This document shows positions 1-10,600 of a stretch of 64,000 bases of DNA, piece by piece. The DNA lies in assembly GCA_021397845.1 (NCBI GenBank), contig CM038052.1, positions 34,642,449 to 34,706,448 of the forward strand, read 5' to 3'. The notes beneath the pieces were generated by a model, which saw nothing but the letters and a program-made list of their open reading frames with translations, was not told the DNA's origin and made no database searches. Positions within the stretch are counted from its first letter, which is position 1; each line of letters starts with the position of its first letter. The translations under genes were made by a program, and so were the position numbers. This stretch comes from Areca catechu. Lineage: Eukaryota > Streptophyta > Magnoliopsida > Arecales > Arecaceae.

Positions 1-334
1 TCTCCAAGACTTTTCTAGAATCGAGGCGTTTCTTTTGAGGCAGCCCATGGGGGATAACACGTGTCTTCGCCACGTTCTATCGTTCCCTAGACAGTTATGG
101 CGAAAGACGTGTCAGGACTCAGTGCCATTATTACTTGACGGTTATCACTAGAAGACAAATTTAAAGTACTCACATTCTTCGAAATTTAACCATTTCGAAC
201 TTAGGAGTGGAGGACAGCTGTTATGATATCCCAATTTTGGTCCAATTAATTATTTTTCCTCTTATTTTATTGGTCACATCGCTGGCAAAAGGAATCTTCG
301 GTTTCATATTACCGTCTTCTCATATTAACCTTGA

Positions 335-700
335 GTCTTCGACTTCGTACACTCACCTTGGTTCGAAGACTATGCCTTATATCCATGGTTTCATATCTAT
401 GATCAAGATATAAGTTTTTACTCTCTGTCTTCGGCTTCGTATTATTAAATCGGTCCGAAGACCATACTTAATATTCACGGCTTTATCTACTCCGGAAGAT
501 ATTATCAACCCTGGGTCTTCGGCTTCGTACATCCACCTTGATCCGAAGACTATACCTAACATCTGTGGTTTCGTATCTATGATCCAGGAGATAAATTTAT
601 TTACTCCATTGTCTTCGGCTTCGTATAATTATCTTGATCCGAAGACCTGACCTCCCAAGTAAATATCTTCGGCTTTATTCCTTCAATATGATCCGAAGAC
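335..700. repeat. Five 36-bp palindromic modules (GTCTTCGG...CCGAAGAC)
   Basis: Modules lie at 335-370, 427-462, 515-550, 611-646 and 665-700. Each is exactly 36 bp, opens with RTCTTCGR and closes with the reverse complement CGAAGAC (CCGAAGAC in four of the five), so each could form a hairpin with an 8-bp stem. Start-to-start spacing is 92, 88, 96 and 54 bp. The bases between the arms are mostly different, while the arms are kept. They lie 300-660 bp upstream of a TATA box and may be U3 enhancer-type repeats of the LTR-like remnant. Confidence 0.85.
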
Positions 701-999
701 TGTAAGTATTTATTTTTGCTATATTCAAAAGAATCCGAAGTGCTAACATTCCCTTCAGGAGTGCTACTAAAGAGAATGTAAAACTCACTTCAGATTCATC
801 CTTAAAAAAAAGAGGATTCTGGAGCATGTGGGTTTCTGGACAAACAGTTAATCTATTTGGGTTGTTGCAACTACCCACATGGTCCGAAATCTCAGATTGA
901 ACAAATCCGAGTGTAACGGCTTTTCCGATAGCCACTACTTACAGTTATAAAGTAGTGTATTCGTCAACCTCCATAACCGTAAGTAGTTGCATTGGAGCC

Positions 1000-1007
1000 T
1001 ATAAATA
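1000..1007 (+). promoter_or_regulatory. TATA box of the LTR-like remnant
   Basis: TATAAATA is preceded by GCC and followed about 30 bp downstream by a C/T-rich stretch, the usual layout of an LTR promoter and transcription start. Confidence 0.4.
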
Positions 1008-1244
1008 TTGATAAGAGGGGACACTCAGGGGATCTTCTGCGCTCTTTCTCCTGACATTTTTGAATTTCTCTTTTTCCTCCTTGCTCTCAAAACTCTCCAT
1101 TCTGCTGTTGCCTGGACTCTTCTGGCTTAGACATCGGAATATCCCCTGCCGGAAAATCTCCGGTCATGGACTTCTTGCAAGTACGGTCGACGGCGATCCG
1201 GCGGAAGAATCACTCTATCCGATCGATTTGGTCCAGCATCAACA

Positions 1245-2826
1245 ACCACAAACAGCAGCAAGTCATACTGACTCATCCCTAAAAACACTTCAAGAAATCG
1301 ACTGAAATTTCTAGCTAAACTAATCCTTAGATTTGTAATATCAAGTATCTGGTGCTAGAACATAAGAAACCCATATAAGTTTAATATATTGACTAAAGAA
1401 AAATATAATAAAAATTCATTGCGTGCTTGCAACATGGTAGTGTGTCAATCTAACCTTGGTTGTTGTGTCCTTTTGGTCTACATGAAAAGGATCCAATAGA
1501 CGAATACTTGATCAATCCATGCGAGAAGCAGTCATAACAGTAACTAAAAGGGTGCTTTTTCCAAATGAAAAGTTGTTTCTAATTTTAGGTTGCTTAAGAA
1601 ACCCTTCAAAATCAATCCATCATTTAAGTCATGATTAAATCATCCAATAGTCAAAAAAATCTTCTTTTTATCCTTTGAAGAAAAAATTATTTTTTCCGGA
1701 GCATTATCTTCTTGTACAGTCAGCAGTTCTATTGAGAACTTTAAAGCAGATTGCATTTAGTCTTGTAATTTATCTTTAAGGTATGTTTCTTACGTCCACC
1801 AGCATCCAATAGCGGTCAAAATATTTCTTAATTTCATTCAGGGTGTATTTGTTTGGAAAAAGTTGGGTTGTGGGGTAGGATGGAAAATAAAAATGAGTGA
1901 TTCTCATTTCGAACATTTAAATGGGAAAGTTTCATTCTAAATTTGATTTCAAGAGAAAATTAGAAAAGCCCAATCCTCATAAGAGCCAAAATCTAATTTC
2001 AACCCTCTCCTAATATTTAAAACCTATTCCAATTCGATTCTAATCATGAGCTATGTACATGAGGGAATAACCATTCCAATTTTATTTCAATCCATTCTGA
2101 TTTTAATTTCGATTCTGATTACGGACCGAATGCAATCCTACATTTTTTTTCCTCTCAAAACGTTCTATTTATTTTAATTAACTCACATCTTTTTTTCCTC
2201 TCAAAACGTTCTATTTATTTTTAATTAACTCACAATTTAATGCATGGTTCTGGAAACATTAGCTCTCGAATCCTTTGTTTTGGGTCGGTGACTTGGCAGA
2301 GCATGGTAGGTAGGTATGTAACAAGAAGTCCAGCAGAAACAACGAATTTCTTCCTAATTCTGTCCACGCTTGTAGTTGTGATTTCACTCTCAAAACATGA
2401 CCCCACGCTTTCAAAGTCCCAGCAGCATCGATCAGACAAGTCGAATCATCTAAACCAGTCAGTTTCATCCTGGTACATAGCAACAAAGGCAACGTCTATT
2501 TTGTCCTGCGAGTGACGTGGCCAACCATCCATGCTGATAAGAAAGCCTTCATTCATAGACCGTGTCGTTTCCCTCTTTGTCCCTACCCGGCATCTGCCCA
2601 TAAGTATCAAGTCCCGTTAAGTGGACCATTTGTCCTTCCTGATCTGAGTGTGTTAATAATTTTGGTCATTTTTCCGGTGTTATAATGTGAGTAGCAACCC
2701 TATTATAAGTTATAACTTAAAATGGTATAATTTAAAAAAAAAAGATCATTGTAGCTTTACAGCAGCCATGTAAATGCCATTGTTGGTCATGATTTATATT
2801 ATCTAGTTATAATATATTATATAATA
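1245..2826. other. AT-rich intergenic sequence, no gene recognised
   Basis: Apart from a 46-bp tandem duplication at 2143-2234, I see no recognisable structure. Between about 2230 and 2515 both strands are open for 70-90 codons. None of these readings resembles a known family and none has a convincing start context. Confidence 0.5.
2143..2234. repeat. 46-bp tandem duplication
   Basis: Two almost identical copies lie at 2143-2188 and 2189-2234. Both contain CCTCTCAAAACGTTC, at 2151 and 2197. Confidence 0.9.
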
Positions 2827-2831
2827 GAAAT

Positions 2832-3460
2832 TGTTGCTGCGCTTACTCGTGGACCAGACTTGCCTTACTGTGCTGGAGAGCTTCCTGGCTTGACAACTGC
2901 AAATGGCCCCCCTGGACGCCGGAGATGCTCGGCGGGAAACACTCCGATACTTAAGTTAGTAAGGGATTTGGGAGTAACAGAATTGAGAGAATCAGAGAAA
3001 AGCGTAGAGAGGAGAAAGAGCGTCTTACCCCTACAGAGATCCCCTGGACACCTTTTATGGGCATGAGATACTACCAAAATTCGTTGGAAGACAGAGCGGA
3101 GTCCCTGATTTACCCCCGTGAGGGTCAAAGTGATGGCCAGATGGCATAAAGTCGTGACAATGTCGTGGAGTCCGTTGTAACAGAATTATGGTACCAACTG
3201 GAGGGAATCTTCCGGAACCTTTGGACGGCTCCCCGGACGTGGATCGAGCTGGTCGGCCTTCATTAGGTCGGCCTCAGATAGGTCGGCCTCCAGTAGGTCG
3301 GCCCCGAGAGCAATAAACCCAATGATCAATTAGCTCGTTGGACCTTCGGCGGAGAACATGTCAAGACCTCCAGAAAAGCCGATCGGTGGGAGTTTCGACC
3401 CGCATCAACCGGTTGAACACCTTGTCCTGCCCAACACAAGCCGGCCGGATAGATGTAACA
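2832..3460 (-). repeat. E1 3' LTR
   Basis: This 629-bp LTR reads TGTTAC...CAACA on the minus strand. It matches 12316-12956 throughout but has one fewer copy of a short unit containing TAGGTCGGCC near 3264-3304. A TATA-like CCATAAAAGG lies on the minus strand near 3051-3060. Confidence 0.95.
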
Positions 3461-3475
3461 GTTGCCCCCTGCTGC
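3461..3475 (-). other. E1 polypurine tract
   Basis: Read on the minus strand, the 15 bases next to the 3' LTR are GCAGCAGGGGGCAAC. The same GGGGGCAAC or GGGGGCAAA block precedes the 3' LTRs of E2 and E3. Confidence 0.8.
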
Positions 3476-3899
3476 TGGGCTTTGAGGAGGCACGTGACCT
3501 CGAAGTGCAGAAGCATAGCATTTGGTATAGATTGCATTCATTCAGGCCCGATCCGGAATCATCCCGACAGGTCGTTTCGAATCTCCCACGATCGGCCTCT
3601 TAGACAGGTGTCGGTCCCTTGTTGGGGGCGCAAGGGTCGCAGTTAACGGCAAAAAAGTCGTCATGATGGAGAGTCAGGCTAGCGAGGGTACCGGCGAGAA
3701 CGAGGGGACGCGCCGCTCCATGTGGCAGCATCCGGGCGGTCGGCTGTGACCTCTTCATCGTTGATTCGGCCTTCACGCGGATCGCAATCTAGCCTCAGGA
3801 TCGGCATGTCGCTTCGATCTCGGGATGCGAACGAACGCATCTCCCAATAAGGCAGTTGAAATGCAAATGAAGAGGGGCGGTGCCCCCCCTCCAGAGATC

Positions 3900-3907
3900 T
3901 ATAAAAA
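3900..3907 (+). promoter_or_regulatory. TATA box of the E1 antisense gene
   Basis: TATAAAAA lies on the plus strand inside the element, 140 bp upstream of the ATG at 4047 and opposite in direction to gag-pol. No comparable TATA box is visible at this place in E2 or E3. Confidence 0.55.
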
Positions 3908-4736
3908 GAGGGGCAACGTGCTCTGGGAAGGTTTTCTGGTTGTGACTGCGCTCTGCGAGAGAGAACTTCTTCTTCTTCCGTGAGACCCGGTTCCTAGAGG
4001 TTCATCTTCAGGTTAGCTCCCGAGTCCCCCTCCTTCTTCACTGTTAATGGCGACCACTAGTAGGGGCCCAGTCCATAGACCTAGACAGCCAGGGCCGAGC
4101 GAGATTCCATCATCCATGACCCGAGAACAGGTCAAAAACCTTAGGGCAGTGTACGGGATCCCCACCACCTTGCACCTTACATTGCCAGGCCGAGAGGAGA
4201 GAGCGAACAGTCCACTAGGGCCGGGGACTTACCGATGTACGAGTCGTACCTCAAAGCCGGTCTGAGGTTTCCATTGCTCCCTTTCTTTGTAGAGGTCTTC
4301 CGGCACTATAGGGTAACCCCGGCACAACTGACTCCGAACAGCATCCGGATCATATGCTGTTTTGTTGTATTGTGTAGTAGGGCTGGATTTGAACCTAGGT
4401 TACCCCTTTTTGGCAATTTCTTTCTTTTGAAGAAATATTTTAGGAGCCGGGAATGGTGGATGTTCAGTCCCCGTCCCGGCTGGAAAATTTTAAAGTGTCT
4501 TCTATCGACCGTCCACGGATGGAAGGCCCGGTTCTTTCTCGTGAGCAGCCTTCAGTCCTGGGATTTCGAGCCCTTGTGGAGGGAGCCATGGGCGAGGCTC
4601 TGAGAGGGGAGGTCGATCCTGATAGCCGACCAAGCCAGCTACAATGAACTCAACGAAGCCGATTCGACCGCAGCGTTTGAACTGCTGGGCGAAGACCGCC
4701 TTCACCGGACAGGGATCAGCTCTCAGAGATTTTTAG

Positions 4737-4824
4737 GCAAGGGCCGAACTCCCTTTTCACGGTTCGCCCCCTCTGTCTTCGTCTCTTCTCTTTCTTTGAC
4801 TAATCCTGAGTTTCTTTGCAACAG
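4737..4824 (+). other. Intron 1 of the E1 antisense gene (GC-AG)
   Basis: The donor is AG|GCAAGG and the acceptor TTTGCAACAG. Removing these 88 bp joins exon 1 to exon 2 in phase 1, the same phase as in E2 and E3. A GC donor is a recognised minor plant class, and here it could also be a decayed GT. Confidence 0.55.
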
Positions 4825-5375
4825 GAGGAAGGATGAGGAAAATAGACAAGGCCAAGGTCGTTCAGCGAGCGGCGCAGAAAAGGCCCGCCCCAGGGTCGGC
4901 TCCAACCTCGACGGCCGAAAGGCATAAGAAGTGGGAGGAGAAGCCGCCCGCACCCGTCGTGGAGGTGGAGTCCGACGAGGACGACACCCCTCTCACTGAG
5001 GTGTTGGCCAGGAAGGCATCTGGAGCCCCATCCACTGTCGGGGAGTCGGCCATCCCACAGGAGCAGGAGCAAGAGCAGTCGGACCTACCTGCTACGCCGG
5101 ACGCGCTAGCCCCTGTGCCCATCGGCTCGGACACAGCAGGGCTCTCGAAGGGCAAGGGAAAGGAAACAGCCGCAGAAGAGGCCGACGAGGAGGGGGTCGA
5201 AGGGGAATCGGATGACGAAATCCGTCAGGAGGAGTTCCAACACTGGAATGCTCTGGACCACCCCCGGAGAGCACGGAGCCTACTCAGAGGGGCGATGACC
5301 GACTTCGACTGGGAGCAGTCAATCCAAAGAAACCTGAGTGATGTGGCGGTAGAGTCCTACCGCAACCTTATGAGG

Positions 5376-5485
5376 GTAAGGCACCTTACTTGATTCTTTA
5401 CCTCCACCCCCCTCCCTTTTCTTTTCTCTCTTTTTTCTTTTTTTTCTTTTTTTTTTTTTGCGCTAACCTAGTCTCGTGTCTGCAG
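5376..5485 (+). other. Intron 2 of the E1 antisense gene
   Basis: The donor is AGG|GTAAGG and the acceptor GTGTCTGCAG, after a long T/C-rich tract at 5397-5459. The length is 110 bp and the phase is 0, as in E3. Confidence 0.65.
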
Positions 5486-6276
5486 CTCCTCCATGACATT
5501 CGCTGATGGACGACGGCATCGACCGGGTGCTCCACGCAGCGAAGACCTCCGCCAGGAAGGTGCAGAAATTAGAGGCCACTCGGGCGGCCATGGAGGCAAC
5601 TCAGGCTGCCTTGGAGGTGTCCCTAAAATCCAGCAGAAGAGATGTCGACGACCGCCCAAGCAGAGGCCGAGTCATCGAAGGAGGCCCTGAAGGAGGCAGA
5701 GGGCCGATTGGCCGACCGGGAGGCCAACTGAAGAGGAGGAAGGCAAAAGTAGCTTCCCTCACGCGCCGGCTGCAAGAAGAAGAATGTCGGTTCTCGGAGG
5801 CCGACAAGAAAGCACAGGCTGAAGGGGCCATGGTGGCGCAGCTGACGGCCCAGCTTGAGGAAGCCAGGGAGCAGGCTGCAAGGCAGACCGGGAGGCGGTA
5901 GCGGCATATAAGGCCTCCTCCGACTTCGACGAGGAGGTCGAAGAGGCAGCATCAGACTTCTAAAGGGATGGCTACGACGACTGCTTGAAGAAGGTGCCCT
6001 CCTTTTCCGAAGCTGGACCTGTCGGGCGCAGAGCTGAAAGGGCCTGCGAAGGAGGGAGAGCCCCAAGGCGAGGGTGAAGCGGAGGAGGCCAGGGCCGAAG
6101 TAAAGGTAGCGGGTGCTCCGGTTGAGTTCCCTAGAGCCACAGTCCCGGCCATCCTCCCTGTTGTAGTAGACGGGGCCGAAGTAGAGGTCCTCGAAGCACC
6201 TTCCGTGGATCCGACCTAAGGGATTTGTAAAGGTCCGACCCACTCTTTGTAAGCGTCTGCTTTTGTATGCAATAAT

Positions 6277-6282
6277 AATAAA
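6277..6282 (+). terminator. Poly(A) signal of the E1 antisense gene
   Basis: AATAAA lies about 60 bp after the end of exon 3, inside AATAATAATAAAAC. E2 and E3 have AATGAA at the equivalent position. Confidence 0.5.
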
Positions 6283-6570
6283 ACTTTATCGTTGTCTTAT
6301 ATGTGCATGTATGGGATGAATGTTTTCTTTCGAATCCTTCTAAGTCTTTTAGTCGGCTTCTCTGTACCGTAGGTTACTTTCTTTTCTCCCGAAACTTTTC
6401 CAAGTGTTTCCGGTCGGCCTTTCGAAGTTCGAAGCAGGAACGTTGGCAACTATTTAGTTCGGGCTCATGAACCAGGAGATTCGCTCCTAGTTTGCTTTGT
6501 CAGGTGGCCCAGGTTTGCCATCTGTTCTTTACGCGATCCCTTATGGGGCATGCACGGTGATTGTCGATCG

Positions 6571-6866
6571 AAGTCGTGCTTTCGGAGTGGGCTACCCTAG
6601 AGCCTCTGCTGACCGGAGTCGGACTTTCGGAGTGGGCTACCCTAGAGCCTCTGCCGACGGAGTCGGACTTTCGGAGTGGACTGCCCTAGAGCCTCTGTCG
6701 ACCGGAGTCGGACTTTCGGAGTGGGCTGCTTAGAGCCTCTGCCGACTGGAGTCGGACTTTCGGAGTGGGCTACCCTAGAGCCTCTGCCGACCAGAGTCGG
6801 ACCTTCAGAGTGGGATACCCTAGAGCCTCTGCCGACCGAAGTCGGACTTTCGAAGTGGGCATGGAG
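6571..6866. repeat. E1 45-bp tandem array
   Basis: There are about seven copies of a unit of roughly 45 bp containing GGAGTCGGACTTTCGGAGTG and CCTAGAGCCTCTGCCGACC. It lies between the 3' end of the antisense gene and the 3' end of integrase. E2 and E3 have unrelated arrays at this same place. Confidence 0.9.
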
Positions 6867-6905
6867 GAAACTGTAGACTTTATTGGTACTACTTGCGAAG
6901 GTTGT

Positions 6906-7974
6906 CTACATTCCACAGGCGTGATATTTGCTGCCCGTCCAATTGCTCAAGCCGGTAGGTTCTGGCCGGATTACTTCACTGACTCGATAGGGACCCTCCC
7001 AATTAGAAGACATCTTTCCTTGCTCAGTCGACCTTGAAATCTCCATCCTCCGCAGGACCAAGTCCCCAACCTGGAAGGTTCGTGCCTTAACCCTCAAGTT
7101 GTAATATCGAGCCATCTTCTGCCGGTAAGCTGCCATCTTCATGCTTGCTCGTAGCCTGGTTTCCTTCAGCAAATCCAGGTCAACCCTTCGTTGTTCCAAG
7201 TTGGTCGGCTCGATGGGGTGGTCGACCTGCAAGGATTGCAATGAGATTTCTACAGGGATGACCGCCTCACTCCCATAAGTCAAGTTGAACGGAGTTTCTC
7301 CGGTTGCCATCTGAGCGATGGTTCGGTATGCCCATAATACAGAATAAAGCTCTTCCGTCCAAAGTCCGTTGGCTTCATTTAGCGAAGTCTTCAACCCATG
7401 CAAGATTGTCCGATTGGTGACTTCAGCCTCTCCGTTGGATTGTGGGTGGCCGACCGAGGTGAGCCGATGAGAGATATGGTACTGCTGGCAAAAATCTCGA
7501 AACCTCGAGTTATCAAATTGCCTTCCATTATCTGTGATGATCGTTCGTGGGATGTCGAATCTGAAGATAATGCAATTTCGGACGAAGTTTTCCACCTTGG
7601 CTTCCGTTATTTGGGCCACTGCTTCAGCCTCCACCCACTTGGTAAAATAATCAATAGCCACGAGGAGGAATTTTCGTTGGCCGGACGCCGGGGGAAAAGG
7701 CCCCAAAATGTCCATGCCCACTGGGCAAATGGCCACAGCGCCACAAGCGGGATCAGCTGACTGGCGAGCCTCCTTTGGACTCCCGAATACCTTTGACATG
7801 CGTCGCACCTCTGCACGAAGTCTGACGCATCTTTTTGAATTGTGGGCCAGTAATATCCCTACCGAATGATTTTATAGGCCAGGAATCTCCCTCCAAGGTG
7901 GTCGTCGCAAATGCCTTCATGGACCTCCCTAAGTGCATAGTCTGCATCAGTCGGCCCAAGTACTTCAACAATGG
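6906..7974 (-). pseudogene. E1 integrase
   Basis: The integrase inserts the cDNA copy into the host chromosome. The reading frame that is open from 7808 to 6906 carries the catalytic triad: D in AIDYFTKW (residue 53), D in ITDNGRQF (93) and E in NGEAEVTN (129), with the usual 35 residues between the last two. The C-terminal part has the GDLVLRR motif typical of gypsy integrases. The N-terminal zinc domain lies upstream in broken frames; RCDACQRYSG is visible on the minus strand near 7811-7782. There is a stop at 7975-7977 and frame changes near 7810-7930. It belongs to the broken polyprotein. Confidence 0.85.
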
Positions 7975-9114
7975 TTATGAGAATGACCGCTTGTAGAGGG
8001 TCCCATCGAGGACAACATACTTGGAGGCTGTTGAGCGTATGCGTTTGGCTTCAGCCAGGTCATCCGGAAGGGTGCCCTGGGTCAGGTAAGTACGGATCGG
8101 GTCCATCCAGGATGCCCCCTGCTCAACCTGGTGGACGTCGATCGGCTCTTCAGAGATGCTCGGACGCTGTAGATGCTCCACAAAGGCCCGGTCGGAGGTG
8201 CCGACCACGACCGTGGCCAACCGCGACAAAGCATCCGCCTGGGAGTTCTGCAGTCGAGGTATATGGAGAATCTCGAAGGACTTGAGCAAGGATATAAAGC
8301 CTCATACCTTGTCCAAGTACTTAGCCAAGGTCGGGTCCCTTGCTTCGAACTCGCCTTTCACCTGGTTGACTACCAACTGGGAGTCAGAAAAGGCCCAGAT
8401 CCTGCTGATGCCCAACTCATCGGCTATCTTTAGCCCTACAAGTAAAGCTTCGTACTCCACCTGGTTGTTAGATGCTTGGAATGCAAAGTGTAGGGCGTAC
8501 TCCAAACATTATCCGTCGGGGTCGGTTAAAATCAGCCCCGCCCCACACCCGGCGAGGTTGGAGGCTTTGTCTATATGAAGAGTCCAGGTGGGCTCGCACT
8601 CTCCTACGGGATCAGCCACGGGTACTTCGGTAATCGAAGGGGCGGCCTCCGGTCCCCATGTACATTCTGCAATAAAATAAGCAATTACCTGGACCTTCAA
8701 GGCCGACCAGGATTTAAAGGAGATGTCAAACTCACCCAGCCTGACGGCCCACTTAGTGAGCCATCCAGAGGTGTCAGGACTCCGGAGGATTGCCTTGAGG
8801 GGTTGGTCAGTCAGCACGACAATCAGGTGCGCCTGGAAATATGGCCGAAGGCGCTTCGCCACCGTGACCAACGAGTAAACCAGCTTTTGGACTTTGGGGT
8901 ACCTCGTCTCGGCATCGTGGAGGACTTTACTGATATAATAGACAGGTTTCTGCTGGTTGTCTTCCCCCATTCGCACAAGGACGGTGCTGACGGCTTCGTT
9001 AGAGGCTGCCAGGTATAGGTACAACACCTCCCCTTCCATGGGCTTAGCCAACAGTGGGGGATTCTTCAAATAGTTCTTCAAGGCTTCGAAGGCCGACCGG
9101 CACTCATCGGTCCA
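7975..9114 (-). pseudogene. E1 RNase H and second (archaeal-type) RNase H
   Basis: The first domain is the gypsy RNase H that follows RT (TDQPLKAIL and related motifs). It is followed by a second RNase H-like domain with LHIDKASN, VEYEALLVGL, FSDSQLV and ADALSRLA. This duplication is the hallmark of the Tat lineage. The normal VDGASN is HIDKASN here. In-frame stops occur at 8509-8511 (TAA), 8302-8304 (TGA) and 7975-7977 (TAA), so the protein is broken. Confidence 0.8.
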
Positions 9115-9959
9115 CTAAAAACAGTCCGACTGGTGCAAGGTTCTGAAAAAGGGTAAGGACTTCTCTGCCGACCGAGAAATGAAGCGGCTAAGAAAGGCAA
9201 TACGGCCCGTAAGCTCTTGCACCTGCTTCTTACTGGTCGGATGTACCATGTCCATGATAGCCTTGATCTTCTCAAGGTTGACTTCAATACCCCTTTGGGT
9301 GACCAGGAAACCAAGAAATTTTCCGGAGGTCACCCCAAAAATGCACTTGGCAGGGTTTAACTTCATCCGATGGCGTCTCGACATGCCGAAGGATTCCTGC
9401 AAGTTCCTGATGTGGTCATCCTTTCGGAGGCTCTTAACAATCATGTCATCAACGTAAGCCTCCATGTTTCTTCCGAGTTGTCCCTCAAAAACTCGGTTGA
9501 TCAGCCATTGGAAGGTAGCGCCCGCATTCTTCAGATCGAAAGGCATCATCCTATAATAATACAGCCCCCTATCCGTGATAAATGCTGTCTTCTCCTCGTC
9601 CTTGGGGTGCATCCTGATCTGGTTGTAGCCAGAGAATGCATCCATGAAGCTCAATAACTGGTGGCCGGCTGTGGCATCCACCAGTTGATCAATCTTTGGT
9701 AGGGGGAAGCTATCCTTTGAACAAGCCTTATTGAGGTCCGTGTAGTCCACGCAAATCCTCCACTTTCCATTAGCCTTCTTCACCATAACGACATTGGCCA
9801 CCCACTCTGGATAGTGGGACTCCCTAACGAAACCGGCATCGAGGAGCTTTTTCACTTCTTCCTCGATGGCCTTATGTCTTTCAATAGCAAAGCTCCTCTT
9901 CTTTTGTCGGACAGGTCTGTATGTTGGATCCATCTTTAGTTGGTGAGTAATGACATCCG
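9115..9959 (-). pseudogene. E1 reverse transcriptase
   Basis: The main open segment runs from 9933 to 9115. It has WRICVDYTDLN (residues 59-69), FMDAFSGYNQI (96-106) with the first catalytic Asp, and YVDDM (160-164) with the catalytic pair. The usual PFGLKNAGATYQ is PFDLKNAGATFQ here. A 1-nt frameshift near 9960 separates it from protease, and TAG at 9115-9117 closes it before RNase H. The RT core itself looks intact. Confidence 0.88.
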
Positions 9960-10600
9960 GGAGATGCCTGACATGTTCAAGGCCGACCAGGCGAAAACAT
10001 CGGCATTGCTCCTTAAGAACCCTATCAGCTCCTGTCGAGCTTCTTCACTTAGTGTACTCCTAATTTGAAGTACCTTAGTGGGATCATCCTCTCTTAGTGG
10101 AACGAACACAACCTTTTCGATAGGCTGACCACAGTCATCAGCTCTATCCCTGGGATCCAGTTGTTCCAACATGGGGCACTCATTCAGCTGCTTATCATGT
10201 ATGGCTAAACATTGTCTGGCCATCCTGCGGTCTCCCCTTAGTTCCCGGACCCCGTTGCGAGTTGGGAACTTAGCCAGCAAATGATAAGTGGATACGATGG
10301 CGCGAAACTTATTAAGGGCCGGTCGGCCCAGGATGGCGTTGTACACCGAAGTCGTGCGGACGACCACAAAGTTGATAGGAAAAGTCTGTTGGCGGGGTTC
10401 CGTCCCGAGGGTTACGGGAAGATGATTTCTCCTTCTACTCCAATGGAGTTTCCCCCAAAGCCAGTGACCGGCACTAAGGAGTCCCGCAGCCTTGATCTAG
10501 ACAAATTCATCCGAACAAAAGCGTCATACAGCAAAACCTTCGCACAGCTTCCATTGTCAATAAGGACACGTTTTACATCATAATTGGCAATGATTGCCGA
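9960..10600 (-). pseudogene. E1 aspartic protease and linker
   Basis: The catalytic motif is IDNGSCA, with Asp at 10558-10556, instead of the usual DSGSSA; Thr/Ser has become Asn next to the Asp. NAILGRPALN lies downstream. A 1-nt frameshift near 10412 interrupts the domain. This protease would cut Gag-Pol into its parts. The changed active-site triplet suggests it is inactive. Confidence 0.75.

Larger units (their letters stand above)
1..1244 (+). repeat. LTR-like remnant with internal repeat modules
   Basis: The stretch looks like the U3-R-U5 part of an old LTR. Repeat modules lie at 335-700, a TATA box follows at 1000-1007, then comes a pyrimidine-rich leader, and the stretch ends near 1244 in CATCAACA, the type of terminus seen in the Tat LTRs further along. 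No start boundary, partner LTR or target-site duplication could be found, and the left end may lie outside the window. No coding region is recognisable in it. Confidence 0.35.
4047..6220 (+). pseudogene. E1 antisense extra gene, three exons, decayed
   Basis: This gene lies opposite to gag-pol, between integrase and the 3' LTR. Exon 1 (4047-4736) carries the motifs YGIP, GLRFPLLPFF and PAQLTPNSIR, which I recognise as the 'putative gypsy type transposon' domain (Pfam Transposase_28) found in plant Tat elements. Exon 2 (4825-5375) is acidic and probably disordered, with KRP and EVESDEDD segments. Exon 3 (5486 to about 6220) reads as an Ala/Glu/Lys-rich coiled coil ending in a decayed EAASDF...C block. 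Exon 1 has a frameshift near 4215-4235, and exon 3 has a TGA seven codons in plus further shifts. The start was chosen because it sits downstream of a TATA box and agrees with the E2 and E3 starts. The function of this family is unknown. Confidence 0.75.

Noticed and set aside
335..700. Regular repeats resembling a CRISPR array
   Set aside because: The repeats are palindromic modules with unequal spacing in a plant LTR-like context; no cas genes and the wrong kind of genome.
2230..2515. Possible exon of a host gene (overlapping readings of 70-90 codons)
   Set aside because: Open on both strands, no recognisable domain, no neighbouring exons or splice sites that extend it.
4380..4406. tRNA B-box-like sequence on the minus strand (GGTTCAAATCC)
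   Set aside because: No A box at the right distance, and the region is exon 1 of the antisense gene, alignable with E2 and E3.
7398..7760. 120-codon plus-strand reading opposite the E1 integrase
   Set aside because: A mirror of the integrase coding strand. The real antisense gene of the element ends upstream, at about 6220.
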